Source of the DNA: Porites lobata
Taxonomy: Eukaryota > Cnidaria > Anthozoa > Scleractinia > Poritidae
Assembly (NCBI GenBank): GCA_942486035.1
Contig: CALNXK010000031.1
Coordinates: 1,862,001 to 1,926,000, forward strand
Reading direction: 5' to 3'
DNA: 64,000 bases
Every line of letters starts with the position of its first letter. The stretch's first letter is position 1. The notes below the pieces were generated by a model, which saw only the letters and a list, made by a program, of their open reading frames with translations, was not told the origin of the DNA and ran no database searches. The translations under genes were made by a program, and so were the position numbers. Below, one piece after another: positions 12,301 to 25,511 of this stretch.

Positions 12301-15300
12301 ATCAAGAAGGATTCTAACAGGTATTTTGCCGTAAACGTCTGAAAAAGTCTGAACTTTATCAGCCAAATTTAAGGTCTAAGCATTTGAGAGAGTGGAGTTC
12401 TCGATCGACACGATCCGGGATAAACATGTCAAAAATCCAAGATTGCTAACGTAATTCGTCACCCATGATATTAATAGGTAATCAAATGGTATACTTGTGA
12501 AATTAGGGAATAATTTCACGCGTATACCATTTGATTACACATACTAATGATATATAATCTTAATTTTGTTTTAGAATAAACCTGTTATAGTTAATTAATT
12601 AACAGGATTATTCTAAAACAAAATTATCAAATTAAACTTTTGTAACACTGAGGATCTCAGTGCTACAAAGACGACCTGAGGCAACAATAGCATGTGTCTC
12701 AAGATTCCCATTAGCTGGTGATAAGAAGAGGCGAAAGCCCATTATCTGCATTCAGAAGATGATAGAAATCTTGAGTGTGCCTGGATTCTATTGGTTTAGT
12801 ATTAAAACCCTTCTGGTGTGGTATTGCAAATTTAAGTCAAAGGACTATATGTTGATACCTTGTACTTAACAATAATGTTGAGAATTAGTATCAGCATTGT
12901 CAAATTTTGAGTTCACCTCACACTAGAACATTGAAGACGCCAAAATAAGAAAGCCTGTAGTGAATCTCTTGCATGCATAAGGTAGGATCTCACAAGGGCA
13001 CCAATCAACCCTTTGATGCAAATAAAACAGTTGGCAGCCCACTAAGGTGAAGTGCGGAATCAAGCCCTATCTATGAGCTGACGGTTAGTGAATGTGTCAG
13101 CCAATCAGAATGTGGGATTTCAGGATTGCAATAGAATACTAGTTAATATGAAGGCTTTTTTCTTGCATGAGTCTTCTGGTGCTGTAATGACTCAGGTTAT
13201 TACATTTAGTGGCATTATTTAAACTATGTAAAGGTTATCAACTTGGCAAGTTCAAACTGGTTTTTCCTGACCATAGAAAACTATTGTTCTTTTAGTGGGG
13301 ACTATGATTTGTTTGACCGCATCCGAGGTCAGGACATCCGGCTTCTCAAGACACTCAGAGTGAAGTACATCTGTGACTTGATGGTCGAAAAAAAGAAGGT
13401 CAAGTTTGGAATGAGGTTAGCTTGATTATGTTATGATCTGGAAAGAAATACCATCAAACCTGTATATAATGGCCCTGTTTCTAATGGTCACTGAACAACT
13501 TCACAAACATTGTGTGTTACGATTATTTAGGTCAACCCCATTGTTATCTTTTTAAGGCGTCTGTTTGCAAGCTCATCAGTTGGGGATGAGAATGAAATAA
13601 TCTTGTTTGCTCTTTAGTCCAATCTAAACGTAGTAGGATATACACTGTAAAGTTAATAGAGAATACTTCATGGAAAGTGCTGACGTACGGTATTTACACA
13701 CGAGTTGTTTTTGTATCAGAAATCGAACGAGTGAGCGCAGCGAATGAGTGAGATTTCTGATGCAAGAACAACGAGTGGGTAAATACCGTACGAAGCACTT
13801 TACATGTGGTGTTGTGTTTATTGTATACATACTGAGAAATTCTTCATTTTGGTGGCCTTTTTATTTTAAATCTTTCCAAAATGCTTAAATTTGCCGCTAC
13901 ACACCACGAAATAACAGTGAAAACGAAGAATCAACTTTTGAGTAGAAACGTTTCTTAAAAACATAAATGACGGTAAGGATATGAGGTAATCCAAGAACTA
14001 CAAGTAATCTTAACTGTTTGTTCTGAATGTATAATTGAAAATGAGTGAATTTAAGTGAAATGGCCGGTTTCAATATAAGCTTAAGCTTATAAATGGAAGA
14101 CAAAGTAGCTCCGACAAAAAGCACAACATAAGCTTACGTCTTGTTCTGTTTTTCCCCTTCCGCTGTCGTGTCGCCGGCTCTCCACAGTTTTCTTTATCGA
14201 CAGTGAAACAAACGAAACTATTCCACCCCATTTCTGAAATGTTTTTCACTTTTTTAACGAGAAAAAATTCTTTGAGAAAAACTTTTCTCCTCGAATGTGT
14301 GCGAAGCGGCGCTTAGCAAGCTGCAAGGAAATGCGGGAATTTTGGCGCGAAACTCACACACCTCTGTGGCTTCTGATTGGACGTGTCGTTTTTCTCACAC
14401 GTGAAAAAACATCGTTCGCGATTCTGATTGGACGTATCATTTTTTTCACGTGTGAAAACCATAGTTCACTCCTCTGATTGGTTAGAACTCATTTGCGTAT
14501 CAAAATTTACAACACAACTTTTTGGTGAGTATTTCTCAGTATATATATAATAAAGATAATTATGCCAACTCATATGAGTATAATCGTACTTGTTATTACA
14601 TAATATTGTATTGAACATAAAAGTAAAATACTTTTCATAAATGCATCACGGCAAAATGACCAGCATTAACTTGTGAAAATTTTCAGGGTGACATCCTCAG
14701 AGAAAGTGGATAAAATTCAGCGATACTCAGATTTTGTTTTATGTTCAGTTCCCTATCCAGGTAATAATATTGTTGTCAATAATGCAGTTGTTGATACTCT
14801 TTTTAAGTATCTATCAAACATATTCAATACATACATTTTGTAAAGCTCTTCTCTCTTACCTTTACCCCTTTTCTCCGCACTTGCCTCTGTTTCGCAGTGG
14901 GTCATTTGTTGCAAGGCAAAAAATGATCTCGAGCACCAACCTTAGAAATGTGAGTGTCTGTTTTGAGAATGTTTGTTTTATGTAAGTTTGAGTTTGTCAG
15001 TAACCCTATACTGTCATCATCTGTGCAATGTCATTTTTTCTTGTCTCTCTTTCCAAATGTTCAGGTTGTGAATTTTTTCGAGATTTTAAAGATAACGAAT
15101 ACATTGCAGATGGTTTACATTTTAACTGGCAACAGGTAAATTTTACTGATGTCATTGGTATACGGTCACATGTATTAACTTTCTGTCAAAGGTAATTTGC
15201 GTTTACGCTTATCCTTTATCACTCATTGTTATTCATTGAAAATATTTCTCCGTTTCTGATTGGCTAAAAGCACACGCGGCGTAATTCACCATAACCAGCT

Positions 15301-18300
15301 ACTGTTGACCAAATTTGGAAGACTGTTGCAATTAATCAACCGATGACGTCAAAAGCACAGTTGCAGGTTAATGCACCGTTAACCAAGACCTGGGGACGAG
15401 GTTGGTTGTGAAAAGAAAAATGGCTGAATAGTCGGCGGGACATTTTACTCGTTTCACGATGAACTATTGTCTAAAAACATAGCAAGAAGACAACTCGACG
15501 GACAACATCTGCTATTTGGAGTATATTTGTAGACTTGAACAGCCCTTTATCTTATTATTTATTGTTTTAGTAAAATCCAACTAGTTGGTCAATAATATCG
15601 AGGCAAAACAACTTTAGCTTGTAAAACGCGATTCAGCCGCTATTGTTTTGGTCCTCAGAGCCGGCGCTTTCCGCTACTAGCGGGCTATAACAGATAGCCC
15701 AGTAGTAGCTCATCCAATCAGAATGCAGCAGTGATAATAGTTCACTAGCTGGATTTTACTAAAAAGAATTGTGCAGATCTCGGGGGCTGTTATCCACCTC
15801 GATCTGCATAACTCTTCATATCCTACCCAGCCTCATTCATTAATTGCTAAATAACTTTTGATACCCGAAATTTTTTTTGTAGGATTATGTTGATACCAAA
15901 TTTAATGTTCCTGATCTGTTGCTTGATCGCTCTGGAATTGAGTGGAATAATTATCAGGTAAGATGGCCACCATACTCTAACTGACCTGGCTGCAGACATC
16001 TTTATGAACAAAGATGTCAGTAAGAGATGTCAAGTCTGTTTAGAAGATGTTTAGGGTGTTGGAGAAATGTTCAAGTGAATAACACTATTCAAACCTACAT
16101 GCATTTACATAGTTAGTGATGATAAGAAACCTCTATAAATCACCCAACTACACTTTATGAATCACGCTTGACCCACCCATCACGTGAAAGTGCCCTGCAA
16201 CACCGGCTTGTTGTAGGGTGTAATTAAAATTTTACATGTAATTTCTATTTAATTGCTTTATTTTTTGTTGTTGTTCTTCTAGTCATGGGATCTGGTGACA
16301 CTAACTCAGAACTATCTCCATCTTCTAATAAGCAGCATCAAAGATGGTAAGTACCTGCTGCTGAATCTAAGGTGTTGATGGAAACTGTCCGAAAAAACCA
16401 TATCATGTAGTGGCTGTCAGCTGTCCTATTCAGAGCTGTCACTAAGGCTACTTTGATAGAAGACAAGTGAAAAATAAAACCAAAAGAACTTCCTAGCTGT
16501 TCAATTCCTGTCTACTAATTGCCTATACTCCGCAACTTGAAACTTAAGTTACAACCCTGATGATCACAGGTTAAGGTGGAACATCAATACATGTACTCTG
16601 CAAGTAGTATATAGTAGTGATGAAATTATCCTTTTTTGTGGAGGAAACTCATTACTTTGCAGATCGAGAAATATATGAACATCAAAGGTGCCCATGAATA
16701 AAATGCAGTGGAATTCCATTATGAAAAAGTGTTTGATACATTGAATCATCGTATTCTTTTATCTAAGCTCTACAATTACGGTATCAGGGGTGTCGTGCAC
16801 AACTGGTTTAAATTATGCCTAACAAACTGTAAACAAACAGTGCTTGTTAATTGCACTATATCAGACAAGGAAGTAACACTCTATGTGGTCCCCCAGGGTT
16901 CAATACTTGGACTGCTTTTATTCTTCCTGTACATTAATGATATCCACAAATCAAGTAGTGTGTTTTTTGTTTGCCGATGCATGTTGTATGTTAACAAAAA
17001 CTTACGCAAACTTGAAGTCAAAATTAACACTTAACTTGGAAATCTTTGTGATCGGCTGAAGGCCAATAAACTACGTTTAATATTAAGAAATCTAACTTTG
17101 TAATTTGACCGCATCAAAAATCCTTACCATTTATTCCTCACATTACTGTTCTTGATAATGAAGCAAATACGCAAAAACGTCTTGAGATGAAGGAATAATT
17201 TAAATACCTAGGGGTTTATATTGACGCTGATCTATCCTGGAAACACCATATCGAGCACATATTCAGAAGAATCAGTAAATGCCCTCTGTAGTTATGAACA
17301 TCCGTCGTTAACTTGAACGTGCTTCTTAGGTCACTTGGAACGTCGTGATGATAAACTTCAACCATCAGCAACAATAAACGGTTAAAATACAAAAACTTAA
17401 AGGGTATAGATCTTGTTTGCTGGAAGAAGGGAATGGCATGGTCCGTAGGCTCAGCGAAAAACATTTTTCGAAGTGCTCTTTTCTGACGAACCAAGAATTT
17501 TTTTATAATGGACTACGATAGATTAAATACGGCGAAATTACGTACTTACAGAAACTCAAAAGGGGTTGAAACGTGTAACTCGCGTTCAATGCTCGTGAAT
17601 ATTCACTTTTATCATATTTGGAAACCTTTGTGACGGATATCCATTTTCAACAAAATGGCTGCTACGCGATCACCTTGCAGATGTTTTAAGACAAGAGTTC
17701 TGCATTTCAAGGTTAAAAATACACCGTTAAAAGACAAAAAATGGAAAGAGAAAGTTCAAAAGAATGCTCGGCTTTCTTTTTGTGGAGAAAGGGAAGCTTT
17801 TCATCAAGAAATCGTCCTTCGAGGAATTCAACCTTGTTTTCTTTACAGCGGAGCCCATGGTCTGTTTTGAAATGCAACCAAGTGAGCGAAGTTTTTGCTG
17901 AATTTTCAGGTACATTGTGCACTCTATGGCCAAGACAATTACGTCTTTGAAAGGGAATTTATGTATTTTCAAATGTTTCAGAGACGTTTTATAAATTTTT
18001 CTCTTCGGCGCTAAAGAAAAATTACAAAATGTGCCCTGATTTGAGATGGATTTTGTGTTGAAATTTGCCATTTGCTTAGCCGATTTCACTTGCGTGAACG
18101 GATCCACCATCCAGATAGTGTTTTCCGAATTGCTTTAAAGGATTAACTTTTTGGACTTTGAATAAAAATTTTCAAGACACGGCTTCTCTGTCTATTGTTT
18201 TGAGTTTGTTCATTCATAAAATTAGCTCAACACACGATCGTGACTACAACATCCACGTTTAATTTAAGCTTTTAAAATGCTTCTCACATTCATTACAAGC

Positions 18301-21300
18301 ATCACTTTTTGCGAAGATGTCAGGTTCAGTTTTTGGACACTTTTCGATACGCAGCTAATGAATTTTATTCGAAAATATTTTTCACGTAATATATCAAACA
18401 TGAGATGCAGTGTTTCATCACCAGATGAAACACCGAGAAGAGAGTTGAAAATACGACGCGCAGCGGAGTATTTTTGACGAACTTCGAGGTGTTTCATCTG
18501 GTGATGAAACACTGTGTCAAATGTTTGATATTTCTTCTCAAACAAAATCATTTTTGAAGGAGAAATTAAGGATGCAAATACTAAGCAGTGTTTCATCCGA
18601 TTTCCAAACACTCATTAAACATTAATTTCCTTTGTATTTTCTTAATGAATTATTAATGAGTTTGAGAATGTTTATTCTAGACTTTTAACGTAAGAATTTT
18701 AAAAGCCTATTTGCAGTATAAGTTTTCAGTGCAGATGGTCAACGAGGCATCGTTTTTTGAAGTGACAACTTCAAGAAGTTGCGAGGCCGTCAATGGGTTT
18801 CATAATGTTACGTTTGGCCCGGGTGGTAAGTCAATAATATCCTGCTCAGTGTTTCGGTAATATCTGGTTTCAACCTTTGAAAGCTTTCTCGGCTTTCGGG
18901 AGTTTTTCCCCCGTTTGTCGGCCATTTTTTTAAGCGGGCGCGGGAACCTGAAGGAAAATTACGTCACGTTGTTTACGAAGTTTAATTGGTCAGTTATCTC
19001 TTCTTCTCGTTCCAAATATGGTACTTCCGAAAATGAATAAAACATATGAGAGTTACACGTTTCAACCCCTTATGAGTTTCTGGTACTTAACAACTGCGTC
19101 GCTAAAATAGGGGGTGGGTGCCTGGGGTATCTAGGGGCTTCCACTATTTGCAGCCAGCCCCTAGATTGAAATAATGCCCCCATGACTGGAACAACAGTGC
19201 AACCCAGCCATGAGCCCCCACAAGAAAGGAAAGGAACAGGCACCCATCACACTGAAAACATCAGTGAAGAAAAAACAACAAAGCCTAGGCAGAGAAGGGG
19301 GAAAGAAAATGGCTGAAAAAATCCAGCACGAAGAAAAACTGAACGCGCCAATGAATCACATGATCGATGTAGCCAGCTACTGGGCATGTGCATGCCAAAG
19401 ACTGCTGACCTAAGGCACTTAAAGTGCTCTTAGTTGTTAACTCCTTTAAATTGCATTTAAATGCATTTAACAACTGTTATAAGTAAAGGTTTTCTAAAAC
19501 TTAACAGTAAAAATCACGGATAAAAAATGTTTGAAAGTGATAAAAGAATGAAATAAAGCATGCAGAAAAAACAACAATAGAATCTAATTAAAAGAGCTAT
19601 TTAAAAGCTTTTGCACGAAGTGAGTCTGATTGTACATTGAGACTAGGTCTCAGTTCATTAATAAAAAAACATTTGAAACACCAGGTAGTCAAATTTCCTT
19701 TTACACTTCTTTCAAATGCTAAAATTATTACTAAGACCTTTAGGTGCTGAAGAATGTTTAACACGAAAGTGCTGGCCGAGGGATGAACTTGCTCTTTTGT
19801 GTTCCTTAATTCGCTGGTGTAAGTGGCGAGATGTGTAACCAACATAACCGGCATCGCACAAATTTGTAAGCAAGACATTGGTGGTTAACAAGAGGCGGCT
19901 GAGCTTCTCGTACTTTCAGATCGCGTTCAATCTTTTTGCTGACAAACACTGGAGGCACAGTCGTGTGACCGTTATGCCAAACATCTGCGGAGAATCTTCT
20001 TGAGACTGGGGAGTCCAAAGAAACCTAGGCAACAGGCAGCCCACAGCATGACGTGCTCTGAGTTGTGGGTATCCAAGGAACGCTGGATAATACGCATGAA
20101 GTCGGCTGTCACTGACTGGCGTTGTGGGCGAGTTAAGCCTTGATGGCGCTTAATGCTCGGGAGAAGACGCTGAAGTTGGAGGCTGTTCACCAAGGGATCG
20201 GGGAAACCCTGATCGATGTGCAAGGACCATATCGCCGAGAGATAAACCTTTATTGAGGAGTGATGTAAACGATCGGCTAGGTGGGAACAAAAAGACTAGC
20301 AAAGGGCATATTCTGTGTGGCCGATTTTTAGGAGACCGAAGCAGGGTCGAAACCAGCACGAAACCCATTCTGAAGACCGTCCCAAGGCATAGGTTACAAA
20401 AGATTGATCTGGATGTGTGAGCATTTCCTTGTTTAATTTTGCCACTCTTATAGGAGAAACTTTGTAAAAAGGAAGCAGCGGCTGATGCAATGGCAGAGCC
20501 AATGCAGACGAGTAGGAGTCATTGAAAGAACAAGAACTTCGGGGCAGTCCAATCTTCTGCTGGGAATCAACACCAGTTAACGCAAACGTGGAACAAGGAA
20601 CAGTCAAAGAACTACTAACGCTATTTACGCAGGAGGGGGCTGTAATCTGCAAGGCAACCTTGTTGTTGACGCCGACTGCGTTTTCCCCCAGGGACCGGGA
20701 ACGCTCAGACCCCTTGTAGGCTTGAAAGGTGCAGTTGGTAAGGGGGTGTTGACCATCGCATCTTTCGCAGATATGACAATACCGACATTGACCCAGAGAC
20801 CAGCGGCAAGCACCATCATTCCAGGATCGACAGTGCTGAATGGTGTCATTCGCACGCTTAGGCAGGATGTTCAATGAGGCTGAGGTATGGGGCAGAGAAG
20901 TCGAGCGAGGTGCCGATTGACCAGTAACGGTACCGGATGCTCGAGTGTGGAAGTTGTGTAACTCCAGGTTCATCTTAGACCAATCAGCTAGAAGAGAGGC
21001 TGCAGCATCCTTCCTGAATGCCGTGTCGTAATTCAACCAAGATGGTCCAGGAAACTGACAAATCGTCTGGAGGATCGGTAACTTATACTGAGTAGTTTTT
21101 TGCCAGCGAGAAGGGTAAGTACTGCAGAAGATCCACCCGTCTGGTTAAATGGGAAAGGCCTGAATCCACGTGAGAATGTCGGTGATCTCTACCACCCTTT
21201 TCTTGGCAGGGGCAACAAGTAGTTTGCCATCTAAATAGGAATTAGGCTCTGCCTCTTGGGCGCGTATGTTCTCCGCTAGGAGATCCGCAAGCTCAAGTCA

Positions 21301-24300
21301 ACGAAGGCGCCACTGGTTATTTTGGCCACCATTTTCCCCAGGATTGGCGCGTAACCGGGGCCAACTACAAACACTTTCCCGACCGAAGGCGCCAAGGTCG
21401 GGCTGCTACTCGTCGGTACCAAGGAAGAATCGAACAAGGATGGTGCCGACGAAGCCGGGACGGGCGGCTGAGAAGCACCTGGGACCACGGGAATACTGAT
21501 AGACGAATAAGTAGAAAGAAACGACGGCACAGTCACGCTACCCGCTAAAGAAGACGAGTGACAACCAGTCGAGGTCGATGTATGAGTCGACGGCACATTT
21601 ATCGCGGAAGATGCCGCGTGGGAATTGCCAGACGTACTGCTGGAAGAATTTGGCGCTCCGATCTCCCGAAAAGTCGCCACCAACAGAGGGAGCGACTGCT
21701 GAAAAGCTTGGGAAATGGGCTGTGACTGAGTCTCCGCTGAGATGGCGACCGAAGAGGGCGACGATAATACCGAAGTAAAGGAGGACGATGATGTGGAAAC
21801 TGATGTAGTCGAGGGGGCTGATTCACCACTCTAGACGAAGCGGGACCGTGCGGATCTAACGAAGCCGAGATGCTGTTAAGCGTTGTTTGAAGACAAATCT
21901 TTGAGGAAACGGACACAAAAACAAGGAAAAAGGAAAAGAACCGCTCACAGAGAAGAAAAACAAAGAAAATGGCTGAAAGAAACCAACACGAAGGAAAACT
22001 GAACGCGCCAATGAGTCACTTGATCGCTGTAGCCAGCTACTGGACATTCACATGTCAAAGACTGCTGACCTCAGGCACTTAAGGTGCTCTTAGTTGTTAA
22101 CTCCTTTAAATTGCATTTAAATGCATTGAAATATGCTCAGTAGAGTTTGACAAGGAACGAAATGCCTTAATTTAGATGATTGGAAGGAATTAGAACTTCC
22201 AAAATTATGTTTTGGCTCACTGATTTTACGTCACAGGCCGGTGACATCAAATATGAAGCAAATAATCCCTAAAAGTTACATAATCGCTCTAAATATCTAG
22301 AAAACCTGTTAAAACTGTTAAAACCACCACTTCATTTATTCTTGAGATAGACTCAAGGCTATGATGTCATTGGTGTTAATGTATTCCTCCAGAAAGCAAT
22401 GAGATTCCTACCAGGTTCAAAAGGATGATATCATCCCTGTTATACTACTACTGCATCTCAGCATTACCCCATATAACATATCCTTCTCTTTGCTCTTTTC
22501 CCTGCCACTGAATGCTTTTAATACAATTTTTCTCAGTTTTGGACATTTCCTTTAGCCTGAATTTCATCCGATTACTTCGAGGCGTTATTACTCCCTCAGT
22601 AAAGTCTGAATCGACCGGCCGTTAATGCCTTCCAGTGACGTCACTACTCCTTTGCTTTAATTCGTGCAAAACGTTTCGTTTGGAAATGTCTGCATGAGAC
22701 AGACTGGTTTACTTTTTTCGATCGTAATTCATGTTTAACGTTCAAACTATCAACTGCGTGCAGTACTCTGATCCAGTCGTAATTCTATAATCAAACTCGG
22801 TCGCAACACGCAATGAAATAAATACACACAGAGAACACTTAGTTCAACAACACAACGGGTTGCTGTAATTGAAAAGAAGCTATTTGGTCGTGAACAAAGA
22901 AAAAAGAAAACAAGGAAACAAGAAAGAAAAGCTAACAGAATCAGTACACTTGACGGTGAAAATAGCTAAAAAAGTTCGAAATACAATCTTTGTCTCAGAA
23001 ACTTCGCATAAACAAAATCACTGCGGAAACTACAAAGCGGCGCTAAATGAAAAACCTACCGACTCTCCGCAATAATTCTTCATTCGCAGTTCAATTTAGC
23101 ATTTCAGGTTCGAAGACGAGGGCAATTTTGCTGTTTACGATAAAGATTATCGAAATGTTTGAACTCCACACAAGCAAGCAAGGGATGTGATCAGTTGAAT
23201 CTCAAGCGACAATCCCGCTAAAATTTCTCACAATCACGCATAATTATGCGAATGTTTAGACAATCAACCAATCAAAATCACTACCCGGTTTTCGTGTGGT
23301 GATGACGTCACTGGACGGCATCAATCGGCTGAAATTCAGGCTACATTTCCTTGAGTTATCACTGCATTCCCTAACCCATGGTTTACTCTCTTTCCTTTTT
23401 ACTTCCATTCCTCTTATCCTCTTCCATTTCGTTGTTATTTTTTATTCAATTTAGGTGAAGGTGGATTATTAATACATTGTATCTCAGGATGGGACAGAAC
23501 TCCTTTATTTGTGTCTCTTCTTAGAATGTCATTGTGGGCGGTAAATCATTTTCTTTTCATTATAATTTCAACTCTACCATTTATTTACAATGTTTAAAAG
23601 GACTTCCATAAGTTTCAAATTAGTAAATACGTGCAGCACTTTTCTAACAATTATTCATAGTGAAGTAAAAACTTTTCGACCCAGAAGTACTGAATATCCA
23701 AGAAGTGTGGCTATAAAAGGGTCTCTACCTAGTAAACGTCAAACACATCTACTTAATGCAAATTGCAATTTGTTTGTCTTCAAGGGTGCAGTTAAATTGG
23801 AGTCCAACCCTCTTATGTATCTCACATTGTCTTACAATGAGTATCAATAACTTTTCTATTTTCAGAAATTGTATGTAAACTTGGTGTGTTTTCGCCTAAA
23901 ATCACAATATTAAGTAGCCTGTCCACTGATATTTTTTCTTTCTTTGTTTTCGACAAATTTTCCGAGCGCGAACGGCGTAAAAAAGATTTGCCCACCCCAT
24001 CCCCTTGCGCAAGCGGTCAATAAGTCTCTCGCGGTTTTTATTTTCATACGCGCCCTCTACGATCTCTAGAGAAAATAGAGGGTTTCGAACAGATTAAGGG
24101 TGTGTTCGATTGACATTATTCCGGAAGAAGAATGAATGGAATTAACTCTAGAAAGTACGTGTTTTAACTTTCATTGTAATGCAATGTTTACAAAACTGCT
24201 TGAACTAAAATATTCCGCTGTATATAAAGATTGACTGGTACAAAATTCACGGTGGAAGAGATTTGCAACAAACCTTTAACGTATTCTTATTCTGGAATAC

Positions 24301-25475
24301 GATCAAAAGGGCGCACCCTACACTTTTAGCTGCTGCCTGATGTTTTTCGTGTTGGTTTTCAGGATGGTCGTATCCATCAATCCCTTAGTGCTGTAGAGAT
24401 TCTCTTTCTTACAGTTGCTTATGACTGGTTTTTATTTGGGTAAGATTAAATTCTGCTTGGTTTAGCAATGAAGATTTGACTTCACTTTTAGACAATTAGT
24501 ACCTTGCTTACTGCCTCAGTCATACAGATTGCTGGAGCAATTTAGAGAGTTTTGTGACTCATGAATTAATTCCTTAATGTGATATACGGTAAAAGCCCGC
24601 TTGTGAGAACCTACATGTTTTGAAGTCTGTCACAAAGGGTCTTGTATTTTGGGGCAGTTATTGGTAATTTAAGCTAATTAGGTTCTTAATTAGGTCACGT
24701 TTAGGTTCTTAATTTCTATGGAGGAGATATAGTTGCTGACTACCAGAAAAATAAATATACTTGGGTTTGGTCCTTGTATTTTCCCACATTGTGATTTTCA
24801 ATGTTTAATACTAAAACAAACGATTAAGAAATATTCATTACTAGTAAAACTCAATCAACGCATAAAGCAAATATGAATGGATAGAAATAGCAAAGAAATT
24901 AATCTGGCTAAACTCAATTCGAGAATTATCGCAACAAGAGCATGTTTGTGATATTTGAAAGGCCATTCCTCACGAGTGCAAACACCTTACGTTTTTAAAA
25001 CAAGACGCTGTGGAAGCGTATATTTGGGCGTTGATGTACTAGGGATGTGTGAGTAATGCAGTAGCGATGTATATTTTAGGGGTTGGTTGAGATGTGTGAA
25101 GTGGAAGGGGTGGAGTTATATTGCACGTGGATTGGTAAGATAATGGCTGTGGTTTGGTAATCAGTGAAACATGAAGTACTGTAACAAAAAATAATTTTTT
25201 GGAAGGTAAAAGTGATTTTAGGTGTTGCAGTGAGTTAGTTGTGGGAGGGCTTATTTGCTTATGAAGGGTTAGTGTAGTTACAGTCTGTTGAAACGAAGTG
25301 GTGGTTCTGAAAGATCTTCTCAATAGCAAAACATACTTGTACTTATTTTAAACGTTGTTAGGCTTTGTATTTAGGCCGAGATTGTTTTTGATTATTTGTA
25401 TGGAGAGGACGTGTATAAGGAAAAGTTCATTTAACATAGTGAAGGGGGTATGAAAATGTTGAAGGGAAGGCTGAA

Positions 25476-25511
<36 letters not shown>

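Larger units (their letters stand above)
19303..22127 (-). mobile_element. Chimeric gag / tyrosine recombinase / GIY-YIG element with direct repeats
   Basis: Direct repeats 19303-19468 and 21963-22127 (about 88% identical by eye; landmark TGAACGCGCCAATGA and TAACTCCTTTAAATTGCATT) enclose, in minus-strand order, a gag-like frame with a zinc knuckle, the N-terminal part of a tyrosine recombinase and the C-terminal part of a Penelope-like GIY-YIG endonuclease. All frames are broken. DIRS/Ngaro-type and Penelope elements can both have terminal direct repeats, so which class supplied the ends is unclear. Confidence 0.6.
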
